Origin: Coriaria nepalensis
Taxonomy: Eukaryota; Streptophyta; Magnoliopsida; Cucurbitales; Coriariaceae
Assembly (NCBI GenBank): GCA_027186245.1
Contig: CP114485.1
Location: 12,180,001-12,244,000 of the forward strand
Reading direction: 5' to 3'
DNA length: 64,000 bases
The notes beneath the pieces were generated by a model. The model was given only the letters and a program-made list of their open reading frames with translations, was not told the DNA's origin and ran no database searches. The translations under genes were made by a program, and so were the position numbers. This document shows, in pieces, positions 1-11,577 of this stretch; position 1 is the stretch's first letter; every line of letters begins with the position of its first letter.

Positions 1-1
1 A

Positions 2-3000
2 CTAAGGCCTGATGAGGATCATGAGAAGGAGGAGACGAATAATGTGAATGTCGATATGAAGGTGGTGAGGAGGAGGGACGCATTGAAGGCCGTGACCATG
101 ACCAAAACTACCGGCTCAGGACAGCAGAGCGATGGCACAGGCGTTTTGACCCGCTTGTTGCGTTCCAATTTGGCTTCTTCGCCAATCTCTGGCGTAGGGG
201 ACGATCACTGGAAGAGCGTTACTGTGCTTAGTCTCTGTGCCTGTGGTTTGTCAGTGAGTATTCTAATTGTCTTCTCCTTTTTTGGATAGTAGGATGCAAA
301 TTGAGGTTTATAGATTTTTAGTATTTTGCGTTGTTGCACAGGTATTTCCGGCAGATCTAACTCGGTTGCCTCTCCTTGAGAAGTTGTATCTTGATAATAA
401 CAAGCTAACAGTTCTGCCATCTGATCTTGGTGTACTGAAAAGCTTAAAAGTACTCAGGGTTGATTTCAACATGCTCATTTCAGTACCTGGTAAGTGAGCA
501 TATATTGTGGTTTGTCTTGTTATAAATCGTATTATGAAGTTCCATATTTTGAATCATTTTTTGTTATCACATTTATATTTATAATTTCAAGCAGTAGAAT
601 TGAGACAGTGTGTGGGGCTTGTGGAGTTGTCGTTGGAGCACAATAAACTTGTTCGTCCTCTTCTCGATTTCAGGTTATTCTTTCAGAAAATTAATCAGTC
701 AATCTGCTAAATTAATTCATAACAAAGTACTCTAACTTCTTCCATTTTGTGATGGGAGTTAGTTAGGTCGTGTCAAAATTTCTAGGTCTAATGGTTTTCT
801 CCAGTTTCATGGCAGGGCTATGGCTGAGTTACGTGTTCTTAGGCTGTTTGGTAATCCTCTTGAATTTCTTCCTGAAATATTGCCGCTGCAAAAGCTTCGG
901 CATTTGTCTCTTGCAAATATCAGGGTTGAGGCAGACGAAAATCTGAGATCTGTGAATGTGCAAATAGAGGTGTGCTAAAATTTCTGAAGCAATAGTAGTA
1001 TGTTTTCATCTTGGCGGTTAGTACGTATCATTTATTTGGTTTTAATTATGTGTTTTGCGGTTCTTGCTTGCAGATGGAAAATAACTCTTATTTTGGTGCA
1101 TCTAGACATAAGCTGAGTGCCTTCTTCTCGCTTATATTCCGTTTTTCTTCTTGTCATCACCCTTTACTAGCATCTGTGCTAGCAAAGATAATGCAAGACC
1201 AAGGAAATCGTGCGGTTGTTGGCAAAGATGAGAATGCAGTGAGGCAGCTCATTAGTATGATAAGCAGTGACAACCGTCATGTGGTACGTCTATATTTCTG
1301 CTAAACCTGAGTAATTTTTTTTTTTTTTTTTCTCTTTTCCACAATTCTTCTGCTCGGCATGTTTCAATGGTATGACTTTTCTGGCAGGTTGAACAAGCAT
1401 GCTCTGCTCTGTCATCCCTCGCTGTTGATGTGTCTGTTGCAATGCAGCTGATGAAATCTGACATTATGCAACCCATTGAAACTGTACTGAAATCGTCTGT
1501 ACAGGAAGAAGTAATCTCCGTATTGCAAGTTGTGGTGAAGTTGGCTTTTACTTCTGAAACTGTGGCTCAAAAGATGTTGACCAAGGATGTATTGAGATCA
1601 TTAAAAATGTTATGTGCCCAGAAAAATCCAGAGGCAAGTTCTATTCTCTATTTGTAGTTAGTTTCTTCTGTTCTATTCCTTGGGTTATATAGTCACTTAG
1701 CTCTAAGCTAACTTTTATTCTTTTCTATTAGGTTCAAAGGTTAGCTTTGTTAGCAGTTGGAAATTTGGCCTTCTGTTTGGAAAATCGGCATCTGCTAGTT
1801 ACTTCAGAAAGTTTGCAGGAACTTCTCTTGCGCCTGACAGTTGCTGCTGACCCCCGTGTGAATAAAGCTGCAGCTCGTGCTTTGGCAATCCTTGGTCTGT
1901 TTCTTTGTTCTGATTAGCCTCCAGATTTTTTATATGTTGAATAACTAAAGAAAATTGGGGCAGAAAAGAAACTTAAGGACATTTTTTGCTTTATTATTAT
2001 TTCAGACTAGGAGACTGCATCAATTATATAAATATTTCTTTTATAGCGGCTTGATTACATAAATGATTCCCTTTGGTCATTACATTGGAAATGCATAATC
2101 TCCTAATTTCCAGTTGTCTAATATTAACTACAGCAGACAATTATCACATTCCATGTTGGCTTTCAACACATCAGATCTCTTATGCCAGTATTATCTGATC
2201 AATTGCCCCATTGTAGGTGAAAATGAACATCTAAGACGAGCCATACGTGGGAAACAAGTAGCTAAGCAAGGACTGCGCATTCTAGCAATGGATGGAGGTG
2301 GCATGAAAGGTTTAGCAACTGTACAAATTCTTAAAGAAATTGAGAAAGGAACTGGAAAACAGATACATGAGATGTTTGACCTTATTTGTGGCACATCAAC
2401 CGGTGGCATGTTGGCGGTTGCCCTTGGAATTAAGCAGATGTCCTTAGATCAATGTGAAGAAATCTACAAAACTCTTGGTTAGTATGATGCATTACAATAT
2501 TCCGCACCTTTTTGGCTGTGAATTTAATTTTTAAATGTGAAATTGTCAATCTGCAGGGAAACTCGTTTTTGCTGAACCTGTACCAAAGGACAATGAGGCT
2601 GCATCTTGGAGGGAAAAGTTAGATCAGCTTTATAAAAGCTCTTCACAAAGTTTCAGAGTTGTTGTACATGGATCAAAAGTAGGGGCCGTTTCAGTTATCT
2701 GTGTAATTTTTTTTTCAAAAATTTCCCGGGTGCTTGATCTTTTCTTTTGGCTTCCCCAAGAAAGTCATTATATACAGATTAACCACGTACAAATTTTTAG
2801 AAAAGCATATTGTGTCTCAAGGTTTTCTTTTCTTCATCTTATCTCTTTTAGAACAAGTGTTAGTTTAGTATATGATCTAGAATGTTTCTAGTTCTACACT
2901 TAGGTTGTTGCATCTACTTTATATTCTTAGGTTTGTGTGTAAAATAGGACTAGGTTTAGAAGTTTATGATTAATAATTGGACCAATTCCTTAATGGGCGG

Positions 3001-6000
3001 TGCTATTGTTTGTTGTCTAACAGCATAGTGCTGATCAGTTTGAGAAGTTATTGAAGGAGATGTGTGCTGATGAGGATGGAGACCTTTTAATAGAGTCTGC
3101 AGTTAAAAACACTCCCAAAGTTTTTGTGGTATCAACCTTGGTGAGCATGGTACCAGCTCAGCCATTCTTATTCCGCAATTATCAGGTGGGACTAGGAGTT
3201 CAGTCAATTATTCTTAGGTGAAAAATACTCACTATTGAAATAGTATGTTTGAATCCTGCTGCATTATGTAGAGATGATCATCACTATCATAAATGTTGGG
3301 TGGCGGTCTTTTTTTTCTGTGCAGTATCCTGCTGGAACATTGGAGGTGCCTTTTTCAATTTCAGAGAGTTCAGGAATAAACGCTCTAGGATCACCATATA
3401 CAAGTGGCGAAGTTGGATATAGGCGCAGTGCTTTCATGGGGAGTTGTAAACACCAAGTTTGGAAAGCCATAAGAGCATCATCTGCAGCCCCTTATTATCT
3501 TGATGATTTCTCTGATGGTAATTTATTTCTAGTGCTTGCTTAAATAACATGATGTTGGGCATTTTTACTTTTCTCCTTTCATTTCTTTCCCCTCTTACAA
3601 ATTTTGGTTCCTCGTACAAAATTTATGAAGATGTAAACCGATGGCAAGATGGTGCAATAGTGGCAAATAATCCGACAATATTTGCTGTACGAGAAGCACA
3701 ACTTCTTTGGCCTGACACACGAATTGATTGCTTAGTTTCCGTTGGCTGTGGTTCAGTTTCAACAAAGGTACTTGAAAATTTGGATTCAGAATTCAACTTC
3801 TACATACTTTTTAGCACTTCGATACATTTTTGCAAAACTGAAATATAAAAACATTACCTTGAAAATAAGAATACCAAAAAAAAATATATATATATATAAT
3901 AACAATAATACTAATAAAATAAATAATAAAACAAAAACTATGGCAATAAGGGGGTATCCGATGAGTGATTATACCACTCTAAAAAATGTCCTCCCACATG
4001 TATTTGCGTTACAGTATCAATGTAGAGAATAAAATAAATCGTAAGACAAAAATTAGGGCAATAAGAGGGGGTATCTGATGAGTGATTATACCACTCTAAG
4101 AATGTCCTCCCACATGTATTTGCATTACAGTATCAATGTAGAGAATAAAATAAATAATAAAACAAAAACTAGGGCAATAAGAGGGTATCCGATGAGTGAT
4201 TATACCACTCTGAGTATGTCCTTCCATATGTATTTGCATTAATGTAACAATGTAGAGAAATACATGCATGAACCTGCGTCATGCCACCATGGTGAATCAA
4301 ACCAATAATAAAGTGTCATATGCCACTTTATGTATTATTTCTGAATATGTACATAAAGTGATATTGGGAAGTATTAAAAAATAGCACATAAAGTGGCACA
4401 TGACACTTTATTATTGGCTTGAATCACCATGATGGCATGAATCAGGTTCATGCAAGTATCTCTCATCAATGTATCTCATCGAACAAATAGTTCAATCACC
4501 CACTCTTATTATTAAAAGATTGAAGAAATAGGTTTTGACCTGTGCTTAGAGGTTGTTATATATCTTAATGATACAAGCATGCAACAGGACACTGGCAGAC
4601 GAAGAGAGCTTGTTGTATATCTCTCATGAGTTCAATGTAGGTGAACCCTAGAGAAACCCTTTCTTTTCCTCGTCATGGAAAGCTACTGTAGGATTCTTGA
4701 GATTATAGTCATAATACTGAACAAAAGGGTTATAATTGTGCTAAATCAAATGGATTTGGTTCTCCATGCTGCTATTTCAATTTTGCATTTATTCCTTAAC
4801 TGCATTTTTGTGTAGATCCTGTCCAGGAGTTTAATTACTTCATAAATATGTCTGTTGTTATAGGTGAGGAAAGGTGGCTGGCGTTATTTGGATACTGGAC
4901 AGGTGCTTATTGAGAGTGCATGTTCTGTGGATCGGGTGGAGGAAGCTCTAAGTACCCTTCTACCTATGTTACCTGAAATACATTATTTCAGATTCAATCC
5001 TGGTACAATGTTGACACTAGCTATTTATGTAGATTAGATGAGCTTGGCATTTGAAAATCAACCTCTTTTTCTTTACTTCATGGCCTCTACTCTTTTGAAT
5101 TTGAAGACCTTAGTCTATCTTGGATCATCCTTTACCATTTTTTTCAAAATGTAGAAACTAATTCTCAACCCTTACCTTATATGTTTCATTGTAACAGTTG
5201 ATGAACGTTGCGATATGGAACTGGATGAGACTGATCCGGCTGTTTGGCTGAAGTTGGAAGCAGCAGTTGAGGAATACATCCAAAATAATTCTCTGGCGTT
5301 CAAAAATGCTTGTGATAGACTGACTCTGCCATACCTGCATGATGAAAAGAGGGCAGAGAACTTGAGATCTCAACATCTTGCCAAGGCAATGGCTTCAAAT
5401 GCTGGTAGTGGTGCCAATATTTCTTTATGCAGTTGCAAAAGTCTTACCTCTTGAATGTATCTATTAAAACATTTTGGTCTTCTGCTGTGTTAGATGAGAA
5501 TAGCCCAGCCTTGGGTTCGAGGCGTAATCTACTACTTGTTGAAGCTTCACACAGTCCAGATGCAGGGAGAACTCTGCACCATGCTCGGGCACTAGAGTCA
5601 TTTTGTTCGGGAAATGGAATACAACTATCCCTAATGCAAGGAATATCCGGGACTGTGAAGACAGGACCGGCAACATCATTCCCTACCCCATTTACATCGC
5701 CTCTTTTTCCAGGAAGCTTCCCATCAAGCCCGCTTGTATATAGTCCTGATTTTGGGCCATCAAGAGTTGGCCGAATTGATATGGTTCCGCCTTTAAGTTT
5801 AGATGGTCAATCCGTGAGGGGAGCTGCATCACCACCAATGTCTCCTCCAGCTCATAGGCAGCTCTCTTCACCTGTAAAAGCATTACATGAGAAGTTACAA
5901 AATTCACCTAAAGTGGGTGTCGTACATTTGGCTCTTCAAAATGATTCATTAGGCTCGATATTGAGGTCAACTTACCTCCTTTTCTGTATTTTCTACTTGG

Positions 6001-7277
6001 ATCTCTTATCAGTGTTTGGTCCCTAACTTGCTTGCTCTTATTACTCTAGTTGGCAGAATGATGTATTTGTTGTTGCTGAACCTGGAGAACTTGCTGATAA
6101 ATTTCTACAGTGTGTGAAATTGAGCTTGTTGTCAGTCATGCGGGCCCGCCGTAGGAATGCTGCATCGCTTCTTGCCAATATTTTAACTGTTTCAGATTTG
6201 GTTGCCCTTAGACCATACTTCCAAATTGGGGGCATAGTCCACCGTTATATAGGACGCCAAACTCAAGTATGTTTTTAGCCACAAGATCTTTTTAACTCCA
6301 GGATTAATCGCTAGCTAGGTGTAAAAGCTACGAAACCAATTATTATGAATTCAGATACTAAATGGCTTTTTTGGGTGAAGGTAATGGAAGATGACCAAGA
6401 AATTGGGGCCTATATGTTCCGCAGAACTGTGCCATCTATGCACTTAACACCTGACGATGTTCGGTGGATGGTATGTCATACAACTCTTAAGTCTTATCTG
6501 ATATCTTTTGTCCGATTAACACGTCCAAATTTCTCTATTGCCATCTACTCCTGTTTATTTGGACACCCATCGGACTTATGTATGGTTATGTTTCTCCAAC
6601 AAAGTAATAAAAAACATCCCTGATGAACCATAGTTGGTCCAAATTTCATGCTGAACATTCTATAGCTTTGGATTGTATCTTGTGGGTGTGTACAAATGTT
6701 TGATTATAGATTGATTCCTTCTCAAATTTACTTTTTATTTTCCTTCCTTCTAGAATTTTCAGATGTTGGATTTGTAATTCGGAGTATTGATTTGATTACT
6801 GTTCATTTATTAAATATCCCTTAGATTGGAGCCTGGAGGGACAGAATCGTATTTTGCACGGGGACTTATGGGCCCACCCCATCCTTGATCAAGGCCTTTC
6901 TGGACTCGGGTGTGAAAGCAGTGATATGTTCATTGGCCGAACCTCCGGAATTCCAGCCAAAACCTTTTTACGGATTGGGGGATCTAAACATTCTTGACAA
7001 TGGAAAGTTTGAGATTGGAGAGGAAGATGCGGAAGATGAAGTAGTAGCTGAGCCGACCAGTCCGGGGAGTGACTGGGAAGATATTGACCCGGAGAAAAGT
7101 GGGGACCACTCTATTGTCTTTTGGGATGACGACGAGCAAGAATTGTCCCAGTTTGTCTGCCGATTTTACGATTCACTGATTCTTGAGGGTGCAGGCGTAG
7201 ATGCTGCTCTTCAACATGCTCTTGCATCGCATCGTATTTTGAGGTATACATGCCACCTCCCCACCACCATAGAGTAG
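2..7277 (+). CDS. PLA1 (pPLA-I): Patatin-like phospholipase pPLA-I with LRR and ARM-like regions (5' partial)
   Basis: This is a membrane-lipid acyl hydrolase of the plant pPLA-I class (Arabidopsis At1g61850), a family tied to galactolipid and phospholipid hydrolysis and basal jasmonate supply. Exons by eye: 2-253, 342-489, 595-673, 816-969, 1074-1283, 1388-1633, 1732-1894, 2217-2477, 2557-2678, 3024-3185, 3325-3517, 3631-3767, 4864-5002, 5198-5404, 5494-5965, 6050-6266, 6381-6470 and 6825-7277. They give 1234 visible residues in one frame. The frame is open to the left edge, so a few tens of N-terminal residues are missing. Leucine-rich repeats lie in exons 2-4 and an ARM-like helical region in exons 5-7. 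The patatin core shows DGGGMKG (nt 2291), the nucleophile elbow GTSTGG (nt 2390-2407) and the catalytic dyad motif DGA (nt 3648). An acidic C-terminal tail follows. Intron 6 has a GC donor. The class is certain; individual borders are less so. Confidence 0.93.
3911..4256. repeat. Three-copy tandem repeat, unit about 115 bp, in a pPLA-I intron
   Basis: Three head-to-tail copies share the core GGCAATAAG, GATGAGTGATTATACCACTC and a stretch ending near TCAATGTAGAGAA. The GGCAATAA core recurs at 3942, 4057 and 4173, a period of 115-116 bp. Copies differ by scattered substitutions and small indels, and copy 3 is the most diverged. The array lies in the 1.1-kb intron 3768-4863 of pPLA-I and abuts the left arm of the inverted-repeat element that follows. 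It has no coding capacity. Confidence 0.9.
4243..4478. mobile_element. MITE-like foldback element in a pPLA-I intron
   Basis: Two inverted arms of about 75-95 bp face each other across a short AT-rich centre. The left arm runs from about 4243 through TGCATGAACCTG (4265) and AATAATAAAGTGTCAT. The right arm carries the reverse complement, ending CAGGTTCATGCA (4443-4454), with weaker matching out to about 4478. The arms match at roughly nine bases in ten. No coding sequence is present, so it fits a non-autonomous inverted-repeat transposon. I could not define a clean target-site duplication, so the superfamily is open. Confidence 0.8.
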
Positions 7278-10200
7278 GTAGTTTTTTTTATTTTTTGATA
7301 TATGATAAAGAGGAAAAATTATGAACTTAAAGAAAATAGTTGTATTAGTCATATAGTTAAAGGAAAATAAGAGGACTATTCCAATTTTGAGGCTTATTAT
7401 AGTATGTTTGTGAACTTTAATGATATGAATATTCTTTGATCTTTTTCGGTTTTTTGGTTTTTTTTGGTTTTTTTGTGGCTGATGGGCCCTGCAGTATTTA
7501 TACGCTTCATTTTGGGCAATTGCTCTAAAACTGCTGTCTTTCTTAGATCTGTAAAGAGCATTAATTGCTCTAAAAATATAAGATTTGTAAAAAAAAGAAG
7601 AAATTGACATAGTAAACAGCGATTTTGTCAAAGTTTAAGTGGCGTTTTTGTATGAATATATATATATTATTTGTCATATGAGAGAGCTATCTATCTATGA
7701 TTATGATCGTGAGAGATTTTATTTGCATCACAAATTCCTTGTAATCTATGGCCATATAGTTCATATCCTAATTTTACACAATTCCGTGTTGAATTTTTTT
7801 TGGTAATCTAAATTTCTATTTTTAAAAGTATATTTATGCATGTTGTAATTAAAGTATGAAATTATTTTTCAAAAAGCTTGAATCTGCCTTGTCAAAACCT
7901 AAGAAGAGTCTAACTTGTACAACTCAAGTGATGCATAATCTAACGTAAAAACAACATTCTATGAAAATTAGTGGAATCGATAACCTCTTACCTGAACAAG
8001 ACAAAAGAGAATAAAAACAAACCCCCACAAGGCATGATCAGAGAAAATACCATTTCATCGTCTTCCCCTACCTTTTTCTTTCTTTCTTGTCCTTTCCATG
8101 ATCACTTTTCCTTTTTCCATGATGCAAGCTAGCTAGATATAGCTATCACGTCTCAATGACCAGAGTCTAGAAGTTGAAAGTCCTATATAGATATAGATAT
8201 ACTACCAAACAAGTGGAGTAAAATTCAACCTTTGAGAGAATAGTCTTTATAAATTAGAAACCTAAAGACAAGGACATGATCTTCAAACAAAGTTCTTATG
8301 TACGTGTTGAAAGTATTACTGAATCCACCTTAGATTTCATTGTCTCATCACTCTCATCTTTGTTTAGTAAACATCTTTATCATATATATCATTCAAGCAT
8401 TTAAGAAATTTGCTATTAGGTAGCTAGAAATTTGATCAAGCAGCATCTAATCAATTTCTTTCAAGGTTTCATCTTCGTAAGCAAATGGGTGATCACTAGA
8501 TTCACTACTAGATAGCCACCGGAAGATGGAGGACCCGTGCTAATGCTCTTTTGGTTGTCGGTCAAATTACCGATCAATCATCTTCTTTAAGTGGCTGATT
8601 CTTATTAATTTAGTCCATGATTCTTAGGTACGTCGAGTACATCCAAAACTTTTTCAAAAGCCCATAATATGACATCAATTCTTCTCAATATAGCCTTAAG
8701 TTTACCTTAAAACCGTAAAACTAGTAAGAACGTGACTTTCAGCCAGCTATTACTAGAGTTAACAGCTATCAACTAATTGTTTCTCCTTCAATAATAACTC
8801 AGCAAAGGAACCCAAATTTTACGTGTCAATTTTGTTCACATTTGACCTTTTTTTTTTTTACCTTCCCTCTCTACTCTTCACTATACTAAGACTAGGTAGA
8901 GAAAGAGTGAGAGTCTTTTGAATTACTAACCCATAAATAAATAAATAAATAAATAAATAAATAGTGATTTATTTTTCTTATATATTAAATTTTTAATATT
9001 ATATTATACATAAGATAATATTATTGTATTTCATTTTAAGAAATATATGAAGATGGTTAACTTTACTTTATATTACATTTTACTATTTAGAATAATTTAA
9101 TAATTCATCGAAACAGTCAAGTTACAAAAATACAATCATACGATAGAAAACAGTGACAGTGTAACAATGGTGAATGAATCATACATGACATAACAACCCA
9201 CTCAGACTCCCTTTCATCATATGATGCTTGTAAACTTTATTTATAAGTATCATCAGTTACACTTTTTATCATACCATATGCTAAAAAAGATATGAACATA
9301 TACCCTTTTTAATTTGTTGGAAAGTCAAACAATGTTTGTCCTCTTTTCTCAAACTAAGTACAAATTAAATTTGTTCTTAAAAGAAAATTAAGTAGTAGAG
9401 ATAGAGATAGGGTATACTTTATGATTTAGATTTTACCTTTTCTAGACATTAGATGGCCATAATTTCATTGTTTTAAGGCATCTCTTATCAAGATAATAGC
9501 ACATGATAGAGTACTTTTTGCTTTGGTGCCCATTGTTTTCCTTCTAGAAACTGTTTTTTTTTTTGTGTGGATAAAATAAATATAATATGCTGTTTTAAAA
9601 TTAATATGATTTCTATAAAAAAAATAATATATAATATTTTCTGAAAGATTATTCTTTTCTTTGAATAGAGTATTCATTTTAATTATAATTATCTTTTTTA
9701 TTATAATATTATATATTCACAATATTTAATTTTTTTTAATATAAACTTATAGTAGAAAATACTAAATCATATACAATAATCAAGTGGGTGCACATAATAT
9801 TTAAGCAACAATATATTTTTTTTGATGAGATTATACCAACTCTAATATATGGTTACTATTAGAATTTTGTAGTCATTTTGTAGTCAAGCGTATTTGGGTA
9901 AGAGTAATATTGATTTTTGTGATTATTCGGGAAATCCTTATAATATATCTCTTTTATTTAATTAATAAGTTTAGTTTTAACTAATCACCTGATATTACTT
10001 TTAAAATAGAGATTCAAACTTTGAATTATAAAAAATCTCTCCAAGTTCGATTCTCAATTCTTAAGGGAAGAAGAAAAAAAAAGGGTGCTTGGCACGTAGT
10101 TTTTGTTTTTATTTATCTATATTTCAAACACTCATATGGGACAAGATTATCTACGTATTAACAAACCTATAATCAAATTGATTGGTTCGATGAAGAAACT

Positions 10201-11500
10201 TGTGCCCTGATATAACAATATTCCTTGCTTAGGGTTTGATTCACGTGTTTATAGTTTGTGTACACACTTTGGTTTCGATCATAACAACTAGATTCTTGCA
10301 CTTTCTAAGAAAAAGATATGAACAAGAAAACATAAATTAAACTATCAAGGGGCTTGATAAGAAGTGGTCAAATTACATATCTGTGATATAATCATTATAA
10401 TATCCGTATTTCTTAACTCAATTAGTCGCCTATAATTACTCCAAATCTCTTAAAGTAAGAAAGAAAGAATGTTTAGATTAGCTTCTAATACTGTTTTTGA
10501 TTAATAATATTTTGCGTTATTTTCTCTTATTAATGTGATATGAAGTTAGGCATAGTAACTGGGATTAATGAAAGGCCCAAGAGGGTGGTCAGTGCTTCCA
10601 TCAAGTTCGTGGACTTTGTTGGTTGAAGGCAAGAAGGACTAGCTAGGGTTAAAGATAATGAGACTGGATGTTCCTTGGTTTGCTTGAAAAAATCCCTCAG
10701 CCTGGAACTCATGCATACAGAGGTATTTTGACTATTATCACACTCCTTGTTATCAAAGATTAACTATAGCTTCATTTCATCTAGATGGGGATGTGATGCA
10801 ACCTCCACGATCAACCTCTCGTTGATCTAGGAGGCATTTTGGAAATCTCTTCCAAAGGGGTGTGGACTCTCTCCAACAATGAAATTCACTCAAGAAAAAT
10901 ATGTTGCCTTGTTTATTTCATTTCATCTACTTAAAAGCAACAAACAACATAAAAATCAAAACGAATCTAGAAAGCAGGAAAAATATAAGGAAACAACAAC
11001 TCACTCCTAATAACGAATAATCTGACTGAATAATTCAAATTAAAAGAAAAGGCAACTAAGAATTTAGTAGAAAAGACATTTAAATCTAGCTTGCATTTAA
11101 ATCTAGCATGCTTGTCAACTTTATAACGTGGACCTCTTGTACTTGCTTCATGTGGACTTCCATTTGCATCAATTTCCTTCCCCTCTAAGACACTTGACTC
11201 CGGCAAGTGATGGCGGACGTAAGTGGTAAAAGCAACTGGGCACCGATGCCACAATTCGTCACGTTGTAACCATACCGAGTCCGATGCTGACCGGTTTTTC
11301 CAACGATTAAAAAACTTCTAATAGTCGCATCGCCTTCTAGTTACAAATTGATGGTCTTGGATCTTTGCAACTTTCATCACGTGGAACACACTCGGTGGGA
11401 AGGTAAGATGGTGTGAAAGGGTAGTTTAGTCTTTGTAGTTTTTTTTTAATCTATTTCTTATTCTGTAACAAACCCTAAACAAAACTTTACGTATTATATA
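7278..11500. other. AT-rich intergenic spacer
   Basis: This stretch holds the pPLA-I 3' flank and then AT-rich DNA. I see an (AAAT)n microsatellite at about 8934-8962, several poly(T) runs, and a short hairpin at 10802-10836 with arms CCTCC..GATCAAC and GTTGATC..GGAGG. The longest open frames (for example 7173-7631 and 10967-11254, minus) resemble no family I know and have low-complexity composition. I found no gene here. The right part, to about 11577, may include the decayed 5' LTR of the copia element that follows. Confidence 0.6.
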
Positions 11501-11577
11501 CTCTCACGCAACAACTGCTTGTAGACACAACTACACATAAATTAAATACATCCTTTACGTAACTTTTATTTTCTTCA

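Noticed and set aside
3903..4256. Possible CRISPR-like repeat array
   Set aside because: Only three 115-bp contiguous tandem units without unique spacers, in a plant intron.
7173..7631. 152-codon minus-strand frame over the pPLA-I end
   Set aside because: It overlaps the last pPLA-I exon on the opposite strand, and its Lys/Asn/Phe-rich composition comes from AT-rich DNA. No family motif.
10802..10836. Hairpin with CCTCC and GGAGG arms
   Set aside because: A single imperfect hairpin with no gene context, no terminator role in plant DNA and no repeat copy seen.
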